Source: Streptomyces cavernicola
GTDB lineage: Bacteria; Actinomycetota; Actinomycetes; Streptomycetales; Streptomycetaceae
Length of the DNA: 64,000 nucleotides
Direction of reading: 5' to 3'
NCBI RefSeq assembly: GCF_029968035.1
Contig: NZ_JASCIQ010000031.1
Coordinates: forward strand, 1-64,000
In this document: in pieces, positions 50,610 to 59,063 of the stretch
Layout: each line of letters starts with the position of its first letter
How positions within the stretch are numbered: the first letter of the stretch is position 1
Translations under genes and position numbers: made by a program
The notes under the pieces: model-generated
The model's input: the letters and a program-made list of their open reading frames with translations, nothing else
What the model was told of the DNA's origin: nothing
Databases searched by the model: none

Positions 50610-50873
50610 TCCCCCTCCCCGCCCCTTCCCGAAAGTCCTGAGCGGACAGCTCCGGGGCTGCACCCCGGCTTTCGTTCGACTGCCCGCTTCGTCGTGGCTG
50701 GTCGCGCAGTTCCCCGCGCCCCTGTCGGGGCCCGTATCGCCACCCAATCCAGCCCCTCCGGCGTTTGAGATGGGGGTCCCCCCTGCTCGAGCGCAGCCGA
50801 GAGCTTGGGGGAGGGGGTCCGGGGGCTGGCCCCCGAAGCTGCTGCAAGCTTTCGGGAAGGGGCGGGGAGGGGA
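50610..50873. repeat. GC-rich intergenic inverted-repeat element, copy R8
   Basis: A complete copy between two same-strand protease genes: both outer arms (CCCCGCCCCTTCCCGAAAGTCCTG and complement), CAGTTCCCCGCGCCCCTGTCGG, CCCCTCCGGCGTTTGAG, the TGCTCGAGCG palindromic block, and GGGGGCTGGCCCCC. Together with the terminator at 50881 it follows the second protease gene. Confidence 0.88.
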
Positions 50874-50880
50874 CAAAAAA

Positions 50881-50914
50881 CGAGCCCCCGCCCGACACTT
50901 CGGGCAGGGGCTCG
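50881..50914 (-). terminator. Terminator hairpin of the second serine protease gene
   Basis: CGAGCCCCCGCCCG and CGGGCAGGGGCTCG pair over 14 positions with one mismatch, 6-base loop, followed on the transcript by a run of U (AAAAAA on the plus strand at ~50875-50880). The stop is 30 bases upstream, at 50944. Confidence 0.85.
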
Positions 50915-50943
50915 CAGAAGCCGTCGACGCAAGACGCACAAGA

Positions 50944-51846
50944 TCAGTACACGCTGACCCCGTACCTGCTCAACGCCTCCTTCACAGGCTGGAAGTACGT
51001 CGTACCACCGGAGGAGCAGTTGCCGCTGCCGCCGGAGGTGAGACCGATCGCGCGGGTGCCGGAGTAGAGAGGGCCGCCGGAGTCGCCGGGCTCGGCGCAG
51101 ACGTTGGTCTTGATCATCCCGTAGACGATGTCGCCGCCACCGTAGTTGACCGTCGCGTTCAGGCCGGTGACGGAGCCGCTGTGGGTGCCGGTGGTGGAGC
51201 CGCGCCGGGTGACGGACATGCCGACCGTCGCGTCGGCCGCGCTGGTGATGTCCTGGCTGCCGACGGTGCCCGGGTGCGTCAGGTTGGTGTTGGAGTAGCG
51301 CACCAGGCCGTAGTCGTTGGTCGGGAAGCTGGATCCGGCCGTCGGGCCGATGGTCGTCGTACGGGACGAGTTGGTGTACCAGGTGCCCGCGCCGTCGGTG
51401 CAGTGCCCCGCGGTGACGAAGTAGTACGTACCCGCCGAATTGCGGACGTTGAAGCCGGCGGAGCAGCGCCAGCTGGAGGCGTAGATCGCGTCGCCGCCGG
51501 AGAGCAGCTTGCTGAACTTGCCGGAAGTGCGCTCGATCTTGAGGGCGCCCGCGTTCGTGCCCGCTTCGCGCTTGATCTCGTTGACCTCGGCCTGGGAGAC
51601 GGTGCTGTCGACCGTCACCACGACGCGGTCGGTCTTCGGGTCCACGTTCCAGGCCGTGCCCGCGACATCGGCCTCAAGGACCGCGTCGCTCGCCTTCTTC
51701 AGCTGGGCGCTGCTGTACGTGGTCGCCTCGTCCGCGCTGGCGGCGGGCGCGGCGAACGCGCCTGCCGCTACGAGAGATCCGGCCACGACGGCCAGGGACG
51801 CACGTCTCGCGACGCTGCTGCGGGGGGTGGTGCGCTTGATCCTCAC
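50944..51846 (-). CDS. Secreted chymotrypsin-like serine protease (SGPA/SGPB-like, S1)
   Basis: A 300-residue pre-pro-protease of the Streptomyces griseus protease A/B type. The signal peptide runs to ~38, a short pro-region (to ~115) contains YSSAQLKKASDAVLEADVAGTAWNVDPKTDRVVVTVDSTV, and the mature protease begins ISGGDAIY-like (LSGGDAIY). The triad is H148 (TAGHC), D178 (NDYG), S256 (GDSGG). The GTG start 51846 has GGAGG eight bases upstream. A GGGCCCGC/GCGGGCCC stem (51871-51896) sits just before the RBS in the leader. The pro-region is about 75 residues shorter than that of its neighbour. Confidence 0.96.
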   Translation of the reverse strand: MRIKRTTPRSSVARRASLAVVAGSLVAAGAFAAPAASADEATTYSSAQLKKASDAVLEADVAGTAWNVDPKTDRVVVTVDSTVSQAEVNEIKREAGTNAGALKIERTSGKFSKLLSGGDAIYASSWRCSAGFNVRNSAGTYYFVTAGHCTDGAGTWYTNSSRTTTIGPTAGSSFPTNDYGLVRYSNTNLTHPGTVGSQDITSAADATVGMSVTRRGSTTGTHSGSVTGLNATVNYGGGDIVYGMIKTNVCAEPGDSGGPLYSGTRAIGLTSGGSGNCSSGGTTYFQPVKEALSRYGVSVY

Positions 51847-52248
51847 TTCGCGTTCCTCCGAGGGAATCGGGGGCCCGCCTGGGAGGGAGCGGGCCCGTGA
51901 GGCGCAGCCGGGGGCCAGCGGTTCCGATCCCGCGTCCGGAATCCGAATTCGTTGTGCCCCTGACAAGCGCTGGCTCGGAGTATTCGGTCGGCGCGGAGGC
52001 CGCACAAGGGTGCCTTTCGGCCGTCTGCCCATGACGCACTCCGGCCCCGGCGGCGGGTGCGTCGCGTTCGTCCGCGGGTGCCGTCGGGGTCGCTCGTCGA
52101 GGTTGTGACGTACGCGCCCTGCTCGGGGTTCCGCCCTCAACTCGCCGTCGGCTGCGTCGAGTTGAGGGGTGTACCGATTCGCCCGCTCCGTCCGGGCGCG
52201 GGCATGGCTGGAATCAGTCGGTCCGGTGGGCTTCGCCGCCGTGGCGGC
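51847..52248. other. 402-base gap: leader of the second protease and tail of the DUF5685 gene
   Basis: No gene was found. It holds a perfect 8-base hairpin (51871-51878 with 51889-51896, 10-base loop) 25-50 bases upstream of the protease start and a stretch of rather lower GC at 51940-51990 that may hold its promoter. Confidence 0.4.
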
Positions 52249-53583
52249 TCAACAACCGCAGTCGCAGCCGCAGTCGCAGCCGTCACAACATCCGCCGTCG
52301 CCGCCCTCGCCGCCCTCGCCCCCGCCGCCGCTCCCGCAACAGCTGCAGCAGTCGCCGCAGTTGGAGCAGCAGTCACAGGCGCTGCAGCAGTCGTTGCACA
52401 GCCCCTCCTTGCGCTCCCGGCTCCACGGGTCCTCGTGCGTGCCGCAGCACAGCTGGCACGTACAGGCGAGCCCCGCCCACACCAGGCACCCGGCGATCAG
52501 CCCCCGCCGGTCGCGCGGCGGCCGAGGCCCGCCGGGCGGAGGCCCGAAGGGCCCACCGGGACCGCCAGGCCCGTACGGACCGCCGGGCCCACCGGGGCCG
52601 GGCTGCTGCGGAGCGTAAGGACCCCCGGGCCCACCCGGCCCGCCGGGACCCGGCTGCGGATAGGAGGCGTACGGGTCGACGGGACCGGCCGGACCCGCCC
52701 CGCCGCCCGGCTGCTGATGCGAGCAGCTCGTCGTCCCGAAGGCGCGGTCGACGGAGCGCGGCAGTTCGTGCACGAGCAGCCGGTGCGCGAGCGAGGAATC
52801 CGTGAACTCCACGTCCCGCAGGGCGAGTCGGATGCCGCGCAGCGCGTCGTCGGCGAGCCTGCGGGCCTCCGTGAGCGAGGCGCCGGTCACGGTCAGCGGG
52901 TTCCACGCCCCGCGCGCGGCGTCCTCCTCGCGGTCCTCGACGGCGTCCAGGAGGTGTGCGAGCCGCCCGAAGAGCCGGCCCGCCTCGGCGAGCGGCGCCG
53001 CGTTGCCCGGCCGCCCGGCGAGCTGCGCGGTGTGCGCGAAGGCCGCGGCGGTCGCGGTCTCGGTCGGCTCGGTGACGACGAGCAGCGAGGTGCCGGGCCC
53101 GGCGAGCGCCTCGATGCCTTCCTGTCGGCTCACGGCCTCCACGAGTACGGCGGTGTCGAAGCCGACGTCGGCCCCGGTGCGCGCCCCGGCCCGGTCCCAG
53201 GAGCGGGCGACCCGGCGCGCGGCGAGGGCCACCGGCTTGCGCCCCAACACCCCGTCCCCGTCGGCCACGTGGTCGCGCACCTTCGCCGAGGCGAGGACGA
53301 GCGAGACGGCGGCGGCGAGGCGCGCACCCTCGCCCTGGGCGACCGAGGCGCCGCGCATCCCGCGCAGCGGACAGGGACCGGCGGTGCGCCGCCACCCGGT
53401 GGCCCGCTCGGCCTGAGCCTCCGTCAGAACCGAGACCAGTAGCCCGTCGTAGTTGGTGACGACCCGCGCGAACTGGCCATGATCACTGCGCAGCGCGAGG
53501 CAGAGCCCGCAAAGATGCGCCATCCACTGCGTCTTGAGACCTTCACCGAGCCGGTGGCTGCAGGGCCTGACGATGCCGAACAA
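52249..53583 (-). CDS. DUF5685 protein with a Gly/Pro linker and a Cys-rich C-terminal tail
   Basis: A 444-residue protein. The N-terminal ~290 residues are the DUF5685 region (FGIVRPCSHRLGEGLKTQWMAHLCGLCLALRSDHGQFARVVTNYDGLLVSVL, with a CxxC). A Gly/Pro/Tyr repeat linker (GPGGPGGPGGPYAPQQ and copies) follows, then a basic segment, a short hydrophobic stretch and a tail with 23 Cys residues in the last ~80, ending CDCGCDCGC. The TTG start at 53583 is chosen because GGGGGAG lies five bases upstream and the family starts LFGIVRP. The role is unknown; the tail might bind metal. The gene is divergent from sflA. Confidence 0.85.
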   Translation of the reverse strand: MFGIVRPCSHRLGEGLKTQWMAHLCGLCLALRSDHGQFARVVTNYDGLLVSVLTEAQAERATGWRRTAGPCPLRGMRGASVAQGEGARLAAAVSLVLASAKVRDHVADGDGVLGRKPVALAARRVARSWDRAGARTGADVGFDTAVLVEAVSRQEGIEALAGPGTSLLVVTEPTETATAAAFAHTAQLAGRPGNAAPLAEAGRLFGRLAHLLDAVEDREEDAARGAWNPLTVTGASLTEARRLADDALRGIRLALRDVEFTDSSLAHRLLVHELPRSVDRAFGTTSCSHQQPGGGAGPAGPVDPYASYPQPGPGGPGGPGGPYAPQQPGPGGPGGPYGPGGPGGPFGPPPGGPRPPRDRRGLIAGCLVWAGLACTCQLCCGTHEDPWSRERKEGLCNDCCSACDCCSNCGDCCSCCGSGGGGEGGEGGDGGCCDGCDCGCDCGC

Positions 53584-53869
53584 GACGGCTCCCCCGTGAG
53601 TCGTTGATGACGTGCGACCGCATCGTATCGGCCACGCCGAGCAGCTCGACACGCCCGCCGTCACCCGTACGCGCCGACAAGTCATATTTCACTCACTGTC
53701 AGCAGACTTACCTGGCAGGACCCTTGGAGAATGGGGGTGCGTTCTGCACCAGTAGCGTCACGAAAGGCCCATGCGGCGACTAACCGCTTGGTCGGAGTGA
53801 CGCGACATCCGCATCATGGACGACCATAGGGGTGCGGACAGCAGGGAACCGCTGTGAGAGGAGGCGTCC

Positions 53870-54316
53870 ATGGGATCGGTGCGCAAGGCGAGTGCCTGGC
53901 TTGGCCTCGTCGACGACAACGATGACGAGCGTTACTACGACGGTTACGAGGACGAGGCGGCCGAAGGCCCCGAGTCCGGCGAGACCTGGGTGACCGACCC
54001 CCGGGTGCGGGTCGCCAGCGAGCAGGCCGAGGATTCCGGCCGCCGGATCGGCACGATCGCCCCGGACGGGTTCCGGGACGCGCGCGCCATCGGCGAACTG
54101 TTCCGGGACGGCGTCCCGGTCATCATCAACCTCACCTCGATGGACCCGGGCGACGCCAAGCGCGTGGTCGACTTCGCGGCCGGACTGACCTTCGGTCTGC
54201 GCGGCTCCATCGAGCGGGTGGCGACCCGGGTCTTCCTGCTCACCCCGGCCGACACCGCGATCGTCAACGGCGAGTCGGCGAGCCGCCCTTCGGACGGTTT
54301 CTTCAACCAGAGCTAG
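53870..54316 (+). CDS. sflA: SepF-like cell division protein (SflA type)
   Basis: A 148-residue SepF/DUF552 protein. An acidic Tyr-rich N-terminus (VRKASAWLGLVDDNDDERYYDGY) precedes the SepF core (~55-135: RIGTIAPDGFRDARAIGELFRDGVPVIINLTSMDPGDAKRVVDFAAGLTFGLRGSIERVATRVFLLTP). The genuine SepF usually sits in the dcw cluster; this one is isolated and next to an acyl-CoA dehydrogenase, the context of S. coelicolor SflA as I recall. SflA/SflB influence FtsZ and DivIVA placement. The RBS is AGGAGG five bases before ATG. Assignment as SflA rather than another SepF paralogue rests on context. Confidence 0.85.
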   Translation: MGSVRKASAWLGLVDDNDDERYYDGYEDEAAEGPESGETWVTDPRVRVASEQAEDSGRRIGTIAPDGFRDARAIGELFRDGVPVIINLTSMDPGDAKRVVDFAAGLTFGLRGSIERVATRVFLLTPADTAIVNGESASRPSDGFFNQS

Positions 54317-54357
54317 ACCGGCAGGCCGCTCACCGACTCCCCCGGACCGCTCCGGTC

Positions 54358-55554
54358 CTACCGGAACGCGTCGAGCCCGGTGAGCGCCTTGCCGAGTACC
54401 AACTGATGCATCTCGACGGTGCCTTCGTAGGTCAGCACCGATTCGAGATTCGTCGCATGCCGCATCACGGGGTACTCGAGCGAGATCCCGTTGGCCCCGA
54501 GGATCGTCCGCGAGGTGCGGCAGATCTCGATGGCCTCTCGTACGTTGTTGAGCTTGCCGAAGCTGATCTGCTCCGGCCGCAGTCGGCCCGCGTCGAGGCG
54601 GCGCCCCAGGTGGTGGGCGAGCAGGATCCCCTTGTGCAGTTCGAGGGCCATGTCGGCGAGCTTGGCCTGGGTGAGCTGGAAGCCGCCGATGGGCCTGCCG
54701 AACTGCTCGCGCGTCTTCGCGTACTCCACCGCCGCTCCGAAGGACGAGCGGGCCGCTCCCATCGCACCCCAGACGATGCCGTAGCGGGCGTGGCTCAGGC
54801 AGCTGAGCGGGCCGCGCAGGCCGGTGACCTCGGGGAGGACCGCGTCGGCGGGCAACCGGACCTCGTCCAGGACGAGTTCGCTGGTGACCGAGGCGCGCAG
54901 GGACCACTTGTGCTTGATCTCGGGGGCGGAGAAGCCGGGGCTTTCGGTGGGGACGACGAAGCCGCGGATGCCCTCGTCGGTCTGCGCCCAGACGACGGCG
55001 ACGCCGGCCACCGAGCCGTTGGTGATCCACATCTTGCGGCCGGTCAGGATCCAGTCCGTGCCGTCCTTCTTGGCGTGCGTCCGCATCGAGGCGGGGTCGG
55101 AGCCGTGGTCCGGCTCGGTCAGGCCGAAGCAGCCGATGACCTCGCCGGCCGCCATCCGCGGCAGCCACTGCTGCTTCTGCTCCTCGGAGCCGAACCTCCA
55201 GATCGCGTACATCGCGAGGGAGCCCTGCACCGAGACGAGCGAGCGGATGCCGGAGTCGGCGGCCTCCAGCTCCAGGCAGGCCAGGCCGTACTGGACGGCG
55301 CTCGCGCCCGCGCAGCCGTAGCCGGTGAGGGACATGCCGAGGGCGCCGAGTCCGCCGAGTTCGCGGGCGAGTTCGCGTACGCCGGGGAGTTCGCCGCGCT
55401 CGTACCAGTCGGCAATGTGCGGCAGTACGCGGTCCTCGGTCCAGCTGCGGACGGTGTCGCGGATCGCGAGGTCCTCGGGGTCGAGGAGGTCGTCGAGGCC
55501 GAGGGGGTCGGCGGGGTCGAACGGCGGCAGGGCGGGGCGGGACGAGGACGACAT
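54358..55554 (-). CDS. Acyl-CoA dehydrogenase (glutaryl-CoA dehydrogenase-like)
   Basis: A 398-residue FAD enzyme with a Pro/Asp-rich start (FDPADPLGLDDLLDPEDLAIRDTVRSWTEDRVLPHIADWYERG) typical of glutaryl-CoA dehydrogenase-like members. It has YGCAGASAVQYGLACLELEAADSGIRSLVSVQGSL, CFGLTEPDHGSDPASM, the FAD stretch REQFGRPIGGFQLTQAKLAD, and the catalytic Glu in LTYEGTVEMHQL. ATG 55554 has GGAGG nine bases upstream; GTG 55572 is possible but its RBS is poor. The operator at 55577-55593 is only ~23 bases upstream of the ATG, so repressor binding would sit on the promoter or leader. Confidence 0.94.
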   Translation of the reverse strand: MSSSSRPALPPFDPADPLGLDDLLDPEDLAIRDTVRSWTEDRVLPHIADWYERGELPGVRELARELGGLGALGMSLTGYGCAGASAVQYGLACLELEAADSGIRSLVSVQGSLAMYAIWRFGSEEQKQQWLPRMAAGEVIGCFGLTEPDHGSDPASMRTHAKKDGTDWILTGRKMWITNGSVAGVAVVWAQTDEGIRGFVVPTESPGFSAPEIKHKWSLRASVTSELVLDEVRLPADAVLPEVTGLRGPLSCLSHARYGIVWGAMGAARSSFGAAVEYAKTREQFGRPIGGFQLTQAKLADMALELHKGILLAHHLGRRLDAGRLRPEQISFGKLNNVREAIEICRTSRTILGANGISLEYPVMRHATNLESVLTYEGTVEMHQLVLGKALTGLDAFR

Positions 55555-55576
55555 GGACGGGCCTCCGGACACGTAA

Positions 55577-55593
55577 AACTAGCAGCGTTAGTT
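55577..55593. promoter_or_regulatory. TetR-type operator, copy 3 of a three-site motif
   Basis: AACTAGCAGCGTTAGTT is an imperfect palindrome directly upstream of the glutaryl-CoA dehydrogenase-like gene. It matches the site at 11703-11719 at 15 of 17 positions. Confidence 0.65.
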
Positions 55594-55661
55594 ACGGTGT
55601 GCTGCCGACAGTACGGCTCGGGGAAGCCGCACGTCCAGAGTGTCCCGGCCGGTGCGCGGCG

Positions 55662-57365
55662 TCAGGCGGAGGACTCGGCGGCGAGGGTCTCGCGGTCCCG
55701 CTGGGCGGGGGCGGTCTGCCGGCCGGGGTGCGGCACCGCGGCCTTGCCGGTCTCCGTGACCGCGTCGGCGCCTGTCGACTCGTCCGGCACGGAGGCGGAG
55801 AGGTCCATGGAGCGGGGCAAGCGCAGGGCGGCCAGGGCGCCGACGAGCAGCAGGGCGGCGCTGGCGTACAGCGTGACGTGCAGTCCGTGCACGAAGGAGT
55901 CGCGGGCCGCGGTGCGCAGGGCCTCGCCCGCCCCGGCGTCGAGCCCCTCGGCGATCTCGTAGGCCTCGCCGATGGAGTGCCGGGCGGCGGCGACGTCGGC
56001 GTGCGGGACGCCGGGCACGGAGTCGAGGCGGGGGCCGTAGGCGGCGTTCATGACGCTGCCGATGAAGGCGATGCCGATGCCGCTGCCCAGCTGGTACGAG
56101 GTCTCGCCGATGGCCGCGGCGCCGCCCGCCTGGCCCTGGCTGACGTCGCTGAGCATCGACTCGTACGCCCCGAAGAGCGTGGTCTGCAGGCCGAAGCCGA
56201 GCAGGACGAAGCCGGTCAGGAGCAGCGCGAGGTTGTCCTTGTGGCCCATGAAGGTGAGCGTGAGGACGGCGACGGCGGTGAGGCAGAAGCCGAGCGAGAC
56301 CATCACGCGCGGGCCGAGCCGGGGCAGGATCGAGGAGCCGGTGAGCCCGCCGGCCATGGCGGCGAGGGTCAGCGGCACCATCCTGAGGCCGGTCTCCAGG
56401 GGCGAGAGGCCGAGCACGAGCTGCAGGTACTGCGCGGCGATCAGCATCAGGCCGACGAGCGCCAGCATCGCGATGATGATGCAGCCGATGGAGGTGCCGA
56501 AGGCCGGCCGGGAGAACAGGCTGAGGTCGACGAGCGGGTGCTCGCGGCGGCGCTGTCTGCGCACGAAGAGCACCAGGAGCAGCGCGCCGACAAGCAGCGG
56601 CACGAGCGTCATCGGGCTGACGACGCCCTCGCCGCCGCCCGCGCGCTTGATGCCGAGCACGACGCCGAAGAGTCCGGCCGCGGCCATCAGCGCGCCGACC
56701 ACGTCCCACGGGCCGTTGCGGTCGCCGAGGGACTCGGGGAGCAGCCAGCGGCCGACGAGGAGGCTGGCGAACATCAGCGGGATGTTGATGAGGAAGACCG
56801 AGCCCCACCAGTAGTGCTCCAGGAGGAAGCCGCCGAGCAGCGGTCCCGCGGCGGCGCCGACGGCGGCCACCGCGCTCCAGATGCCGATGGCGAGGGCGCG
56901 CTCGCGCCGGTCAGGGAAGACCTGCCGGACGATGGAGAGCGTCGCGGGCATGATCATCGCGCCACCGACGCCGAGCAGGACGCGCGCCGCGATCAGGGTC
57001 TTGGGTTCGTGGGCGAGCGCCGCCATCGCGGAGGCGAAGCCGAAGAGGCCGTACCCGAGCAGGAGCACCTTTCTGCGGCCGACGCGGTCGCCGAGGGTGC
57101 CGAAGAGGATCAGGAGGGAGGCGCAGACCAGGGGGTACGAGTCGACGATCCAGAGCAGCTGGATCGCGCCGGGCTTGAGGTCCTCGGTGACGGCGGGCAC
57201 GGCCACGTGCAGCACCGTCGAGTCGATGGCGACGATCGCGAGGCTCACGCACAGGACTATGAGGACCACCCAGCGGTTGGCCCCCTCCGGGCGTCCGATA
57301 CCCATCCGCTCCAGGAACCGGGAAGCCGAGGGCCGCTTCGGAGCAGCCGTGGTCGTCCCGGTCAT
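55662..57365 (-). CDS. DHA2-family (14-helix) MFS drug exporter
   Basis: A 567-residue exporter of the DHA2/QacA type with 14 predicted helices. The N-terminus has VVLIVLCVSLAIVAIDSTVLHVAVPAVTEDL with the conserved Asp, and the inter-helix loop has GTLGDRVGRRKVLLLGY. The tail (~500-567) is Ser/Thr/Ala-rich and cytosolic. It probably expels cationic or hydrophobic drugs with proton exchange. It is alone: 69 bases separate its stop from the operator of the acyl-CoA dehydrogenase. Confidence 0.93.
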   Translation of the reverse strand: MTGTTTAAPKRPSASRFLERMGIGRPEGANRWVVLIVLCVSLAIVAIDSTVLHVAVPAVTEDLKPGAIQLLWIVDSYPLVCASLLILFGTLGDRVGRRKVLLLGYGLFGFASAMAALAHEPKTLIAARVLLGVGGAMIMPATLSIVRQVFPDRRERALAIGIWSAVAAVGAAAGPLLGGFLLEHYWWGSVFLINIPLMFASLLVGRWLLPESLGDRNGPWDVVGALMAAAGLFGVVLGIKRAGGGEGVVSPMTLVPLLVGALLLVLFVRRQRRREHPLVDLSLFSRPAFGTSIGCIIIAMLALVGLMLIAAQYLQLVLGLSPLETGLRMVPLTLAAMAGGLTGSSILPRLGPRVMVSLGFCLTAVAVLTLTFMGHKDNLALLLTGFVLLGFGLQTTLFGAYESMLSDVSQGQAGGAAAIGETSYQLGSGIGIAFIGSVMNAAYGPRLDSVPGVPHADVAAARHSIGEAYEIAEGLDAGAGEALRTAARDSFVHGLHVTLYASAALLLVGALAALRLPRSMDLSASVPDESTGADAVTETGKAAVPHPGRQTAPAQRDRETLAAESSA

Positions 57366-57648
57366 CTAGTACCTCCCAGTGATCCCGTACTCAGGCGGTC
57401 GGCGGCGGCTCTGCCAGCGGCGTTGGACCCGACCGGGTGTACGAGTGAGCAGTCAGCGTACGCGAGTTCAGAGCGGTGATGGGTGTCCCACCTCTCACGT
57501 AGCTGAACGACGCAGTGTGGCGTACGCCACGCCCGGCCCCCTCTCCCCCGTGCTCCCCCGCACCCCCGCGCCCCCGCGCAGAGGGCTCTCTCCCCTTCTA
57601 CGACCGCCCGGGGGTATGTGGTTCCCCGCTCCGCCCATAATCGAGCCC

Positions 57649-58971
57649 GTGACCGATCTTGCCCCGTACGTGCCGACCGACCGCCGCGACCGGGTCCGCC
57701 GCGCGCTGCGCCGGACCGCGCCCGCGCTGCTCGTGTACGCCGGGGTGCGCGCGCTCGGGCTTCTGGTGCTCGCGGGGTGGTCGGCGGCGAACGGCAAGAG
57801 CGCGCACCGGCTGCTCAGCGCGCGCTGGGACTCGCTCTGGTACACCCGCGTCGCCGACTTCGGCTACGGCTGGGAGACCCGCCTGCCGGACGGCTCGGTC
57901 CACTCCAACCTGGCGTTCTTCCCGCTCCTGCCCTGGCTGGAGCGGCTCGGCCACGCCCTGACCCCGCTGTCGTACGCGGACGCCGGGCTGTTGGTCGCAT
58001 GGCTCGCCTCGCTCGCGGCGGCGCTCGCGATCTTCCTGATCGCGGAGCGGCTGTACGGGCCAGGGCCCGTCTCTTCGGGCTTTGCGGATCAGGCCGCGGC
58101 GTCTGGTGCGGTGCATCGGCGCGCGGCCGGATCGCCCTCGTACTGGACGTACTTGGGTGATTCGGCCGTGCGGCGAGGCGCCGTGCCAGGCGTCGCGGGC
58201 CCGCAAAGCCCGGAGAGACGGGCACTGAGGGCCGGGGTCTGCGCGGTGGCGCTGTGGGCGGTGCTGCCGGTCGGGATCGTCCAGTCGATGGCGTACAGCG
58301 AGTCGCTGTTCACGGCGCTCGCGGCCTGGGCGCTGTGGGCGGTGCTGCGGGAGCGGTGGGTGTGGGCGGGGGTGCTCGCGGCGCTCGCAGGGCTGACGCG
58401 GCCGGTGGGCGCCGCGGTGGTGGCGGCGGTCTGGGTAACCGCGGCGGTCACGGTGGCGCGCGAGCGCCGGGCCGGATGGCGGCTCGTCCTCGGCGTGCTG
58501 CTCGCTCCGCTCGGGGCGGCCGGCTATGTGCTGTGGGTCGGCCGGCGGACCGGCGACGGCATCCTCGGCTATCTCGACGTACAGGCGCAGTGGGGCAACG
58601 GGTTCGACGGCGGGATCGCGTTCGCGCGGTTCGTCGGGGCGATGCTGACGTCGTTCCCCTCGGTGCTCGCCGGGCTCGGCCTGATCGCCGGGGTCGCTCT
58701 GGTGATCTGGCTGTACGTGCTGTGCGTACGGCAGAAGCAGCCGTACGCACTGCTCGTGTACTGCGGGATCGTCGTCGTGCTCGCGCTCTGCGCCTCGGGG
58801 TACTTCGGCTCCAAGCCGCGGCTGCTGCTGCCCGCCTTCCCGCTGCTGCTGCCGCTCGCGGTCGGCCTGGCGCGGTGGCGCACCTCCCGGTCGGCGGCGC
58901 TGCTCGCGGCGGTGGCGGTGGGCTCGGCGGTGTACGGGGCGTTCTGGCTGAACGGGTCGGGACCGCCCTGA
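57649..58971 (+). CDS. PIG-V-like mannosyltransferase-family membrane protein, interrupted in frame by a hairpin element
   Basis: A 440-residue polytopic protein of the PIG-V/GPI mannosyltransferase-like family. Early helix LLVYAGVRALGLLVLAGWSA, then ARWDSLWYTRVADFGYGWE (the ARWD-type catalytic loop with the conserved Asp), LAFFPLLPWLERLGHAL, and in the second part AVLPVGIVQSMAYSESLFTALAAWALWAVL. Residues ~139-192 (SSGFADQAAASGAVHRR ... VAGPQSPERR) are foreign to the fold: they are encoded by a 159-base hairpin element (58065-58223) exactly 53 codons long, placed in a loop between LYG and the RAGVCAV helix, so the frame survives. The start is GTG 57649; CATAAT ten bases upstream suggests a leaderless transcript. 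Sugar donor unknown. Confidence 0.88.
   Translation: MTDLAPYVPTDRRDRVRRALRRTAPALLVYAGVRALGLLVLAGWSAANGKSAHRLLSARWDSLWYTRVADFGYGWETRLPDGSVHSNLAFFPLLPWLERLGHALTPLSYADAGLLVAWLASLAAALAIFLIAERLYGPGPVSSGFADQAAASGAVHRRAAGSPSYWTYLGDSAVRRGAVPGVAGPQSPERRALRAGVCAVALWAVLPVGIVQSMAYSESLFTALAAWALWAVLRERWVWAGVLAALAGLTRPVGAAVVAAVWVTAAVTVARERRAGWRLVLGVLLAPLGAAGYVLWVGRRTGDGILGYLDVQAQWGNGFDGGIAFARFVGAMLTSFPSVLAGLGLIAGVALVIWLYVLCVRQKQPYALLVYCGIVVVLALCASGYFGSKPRLLLPAFPLLLPLAVGLARWRTSRSAALLAAVAVGSAVYGAFWLNGSGPP
58065..58223. mobile_element. 159-bp MITE-like hairpin element inside the mannosyltransferase gene
   Basis: Terminal inverted repeats of 23 bases (58065-58087 and 58201-58223) match at 22 positions (GCCCGTCTCTTCGGGC... 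against its complement). Inside, the two halves continue to pair imperfectly (about 34 of 43 in the next block), down to a centre around CTCGTACTGGACGTAC (~58137-58152), so the whole element folds into one long hairpin. No target-site duplication could be made out. It adds 53 codons with no stop in the gene's frame. Confidence 0.8.
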
Positions 58972-59063
58972 TCCGGCCGTCCCGACGCCACGGCGGCCGC
59001 CCCCGGACACAGCGGGTGACCGGCGAGCGGGCCGCAGCGGAATGGGCGGCACTCGGCGCGGAA

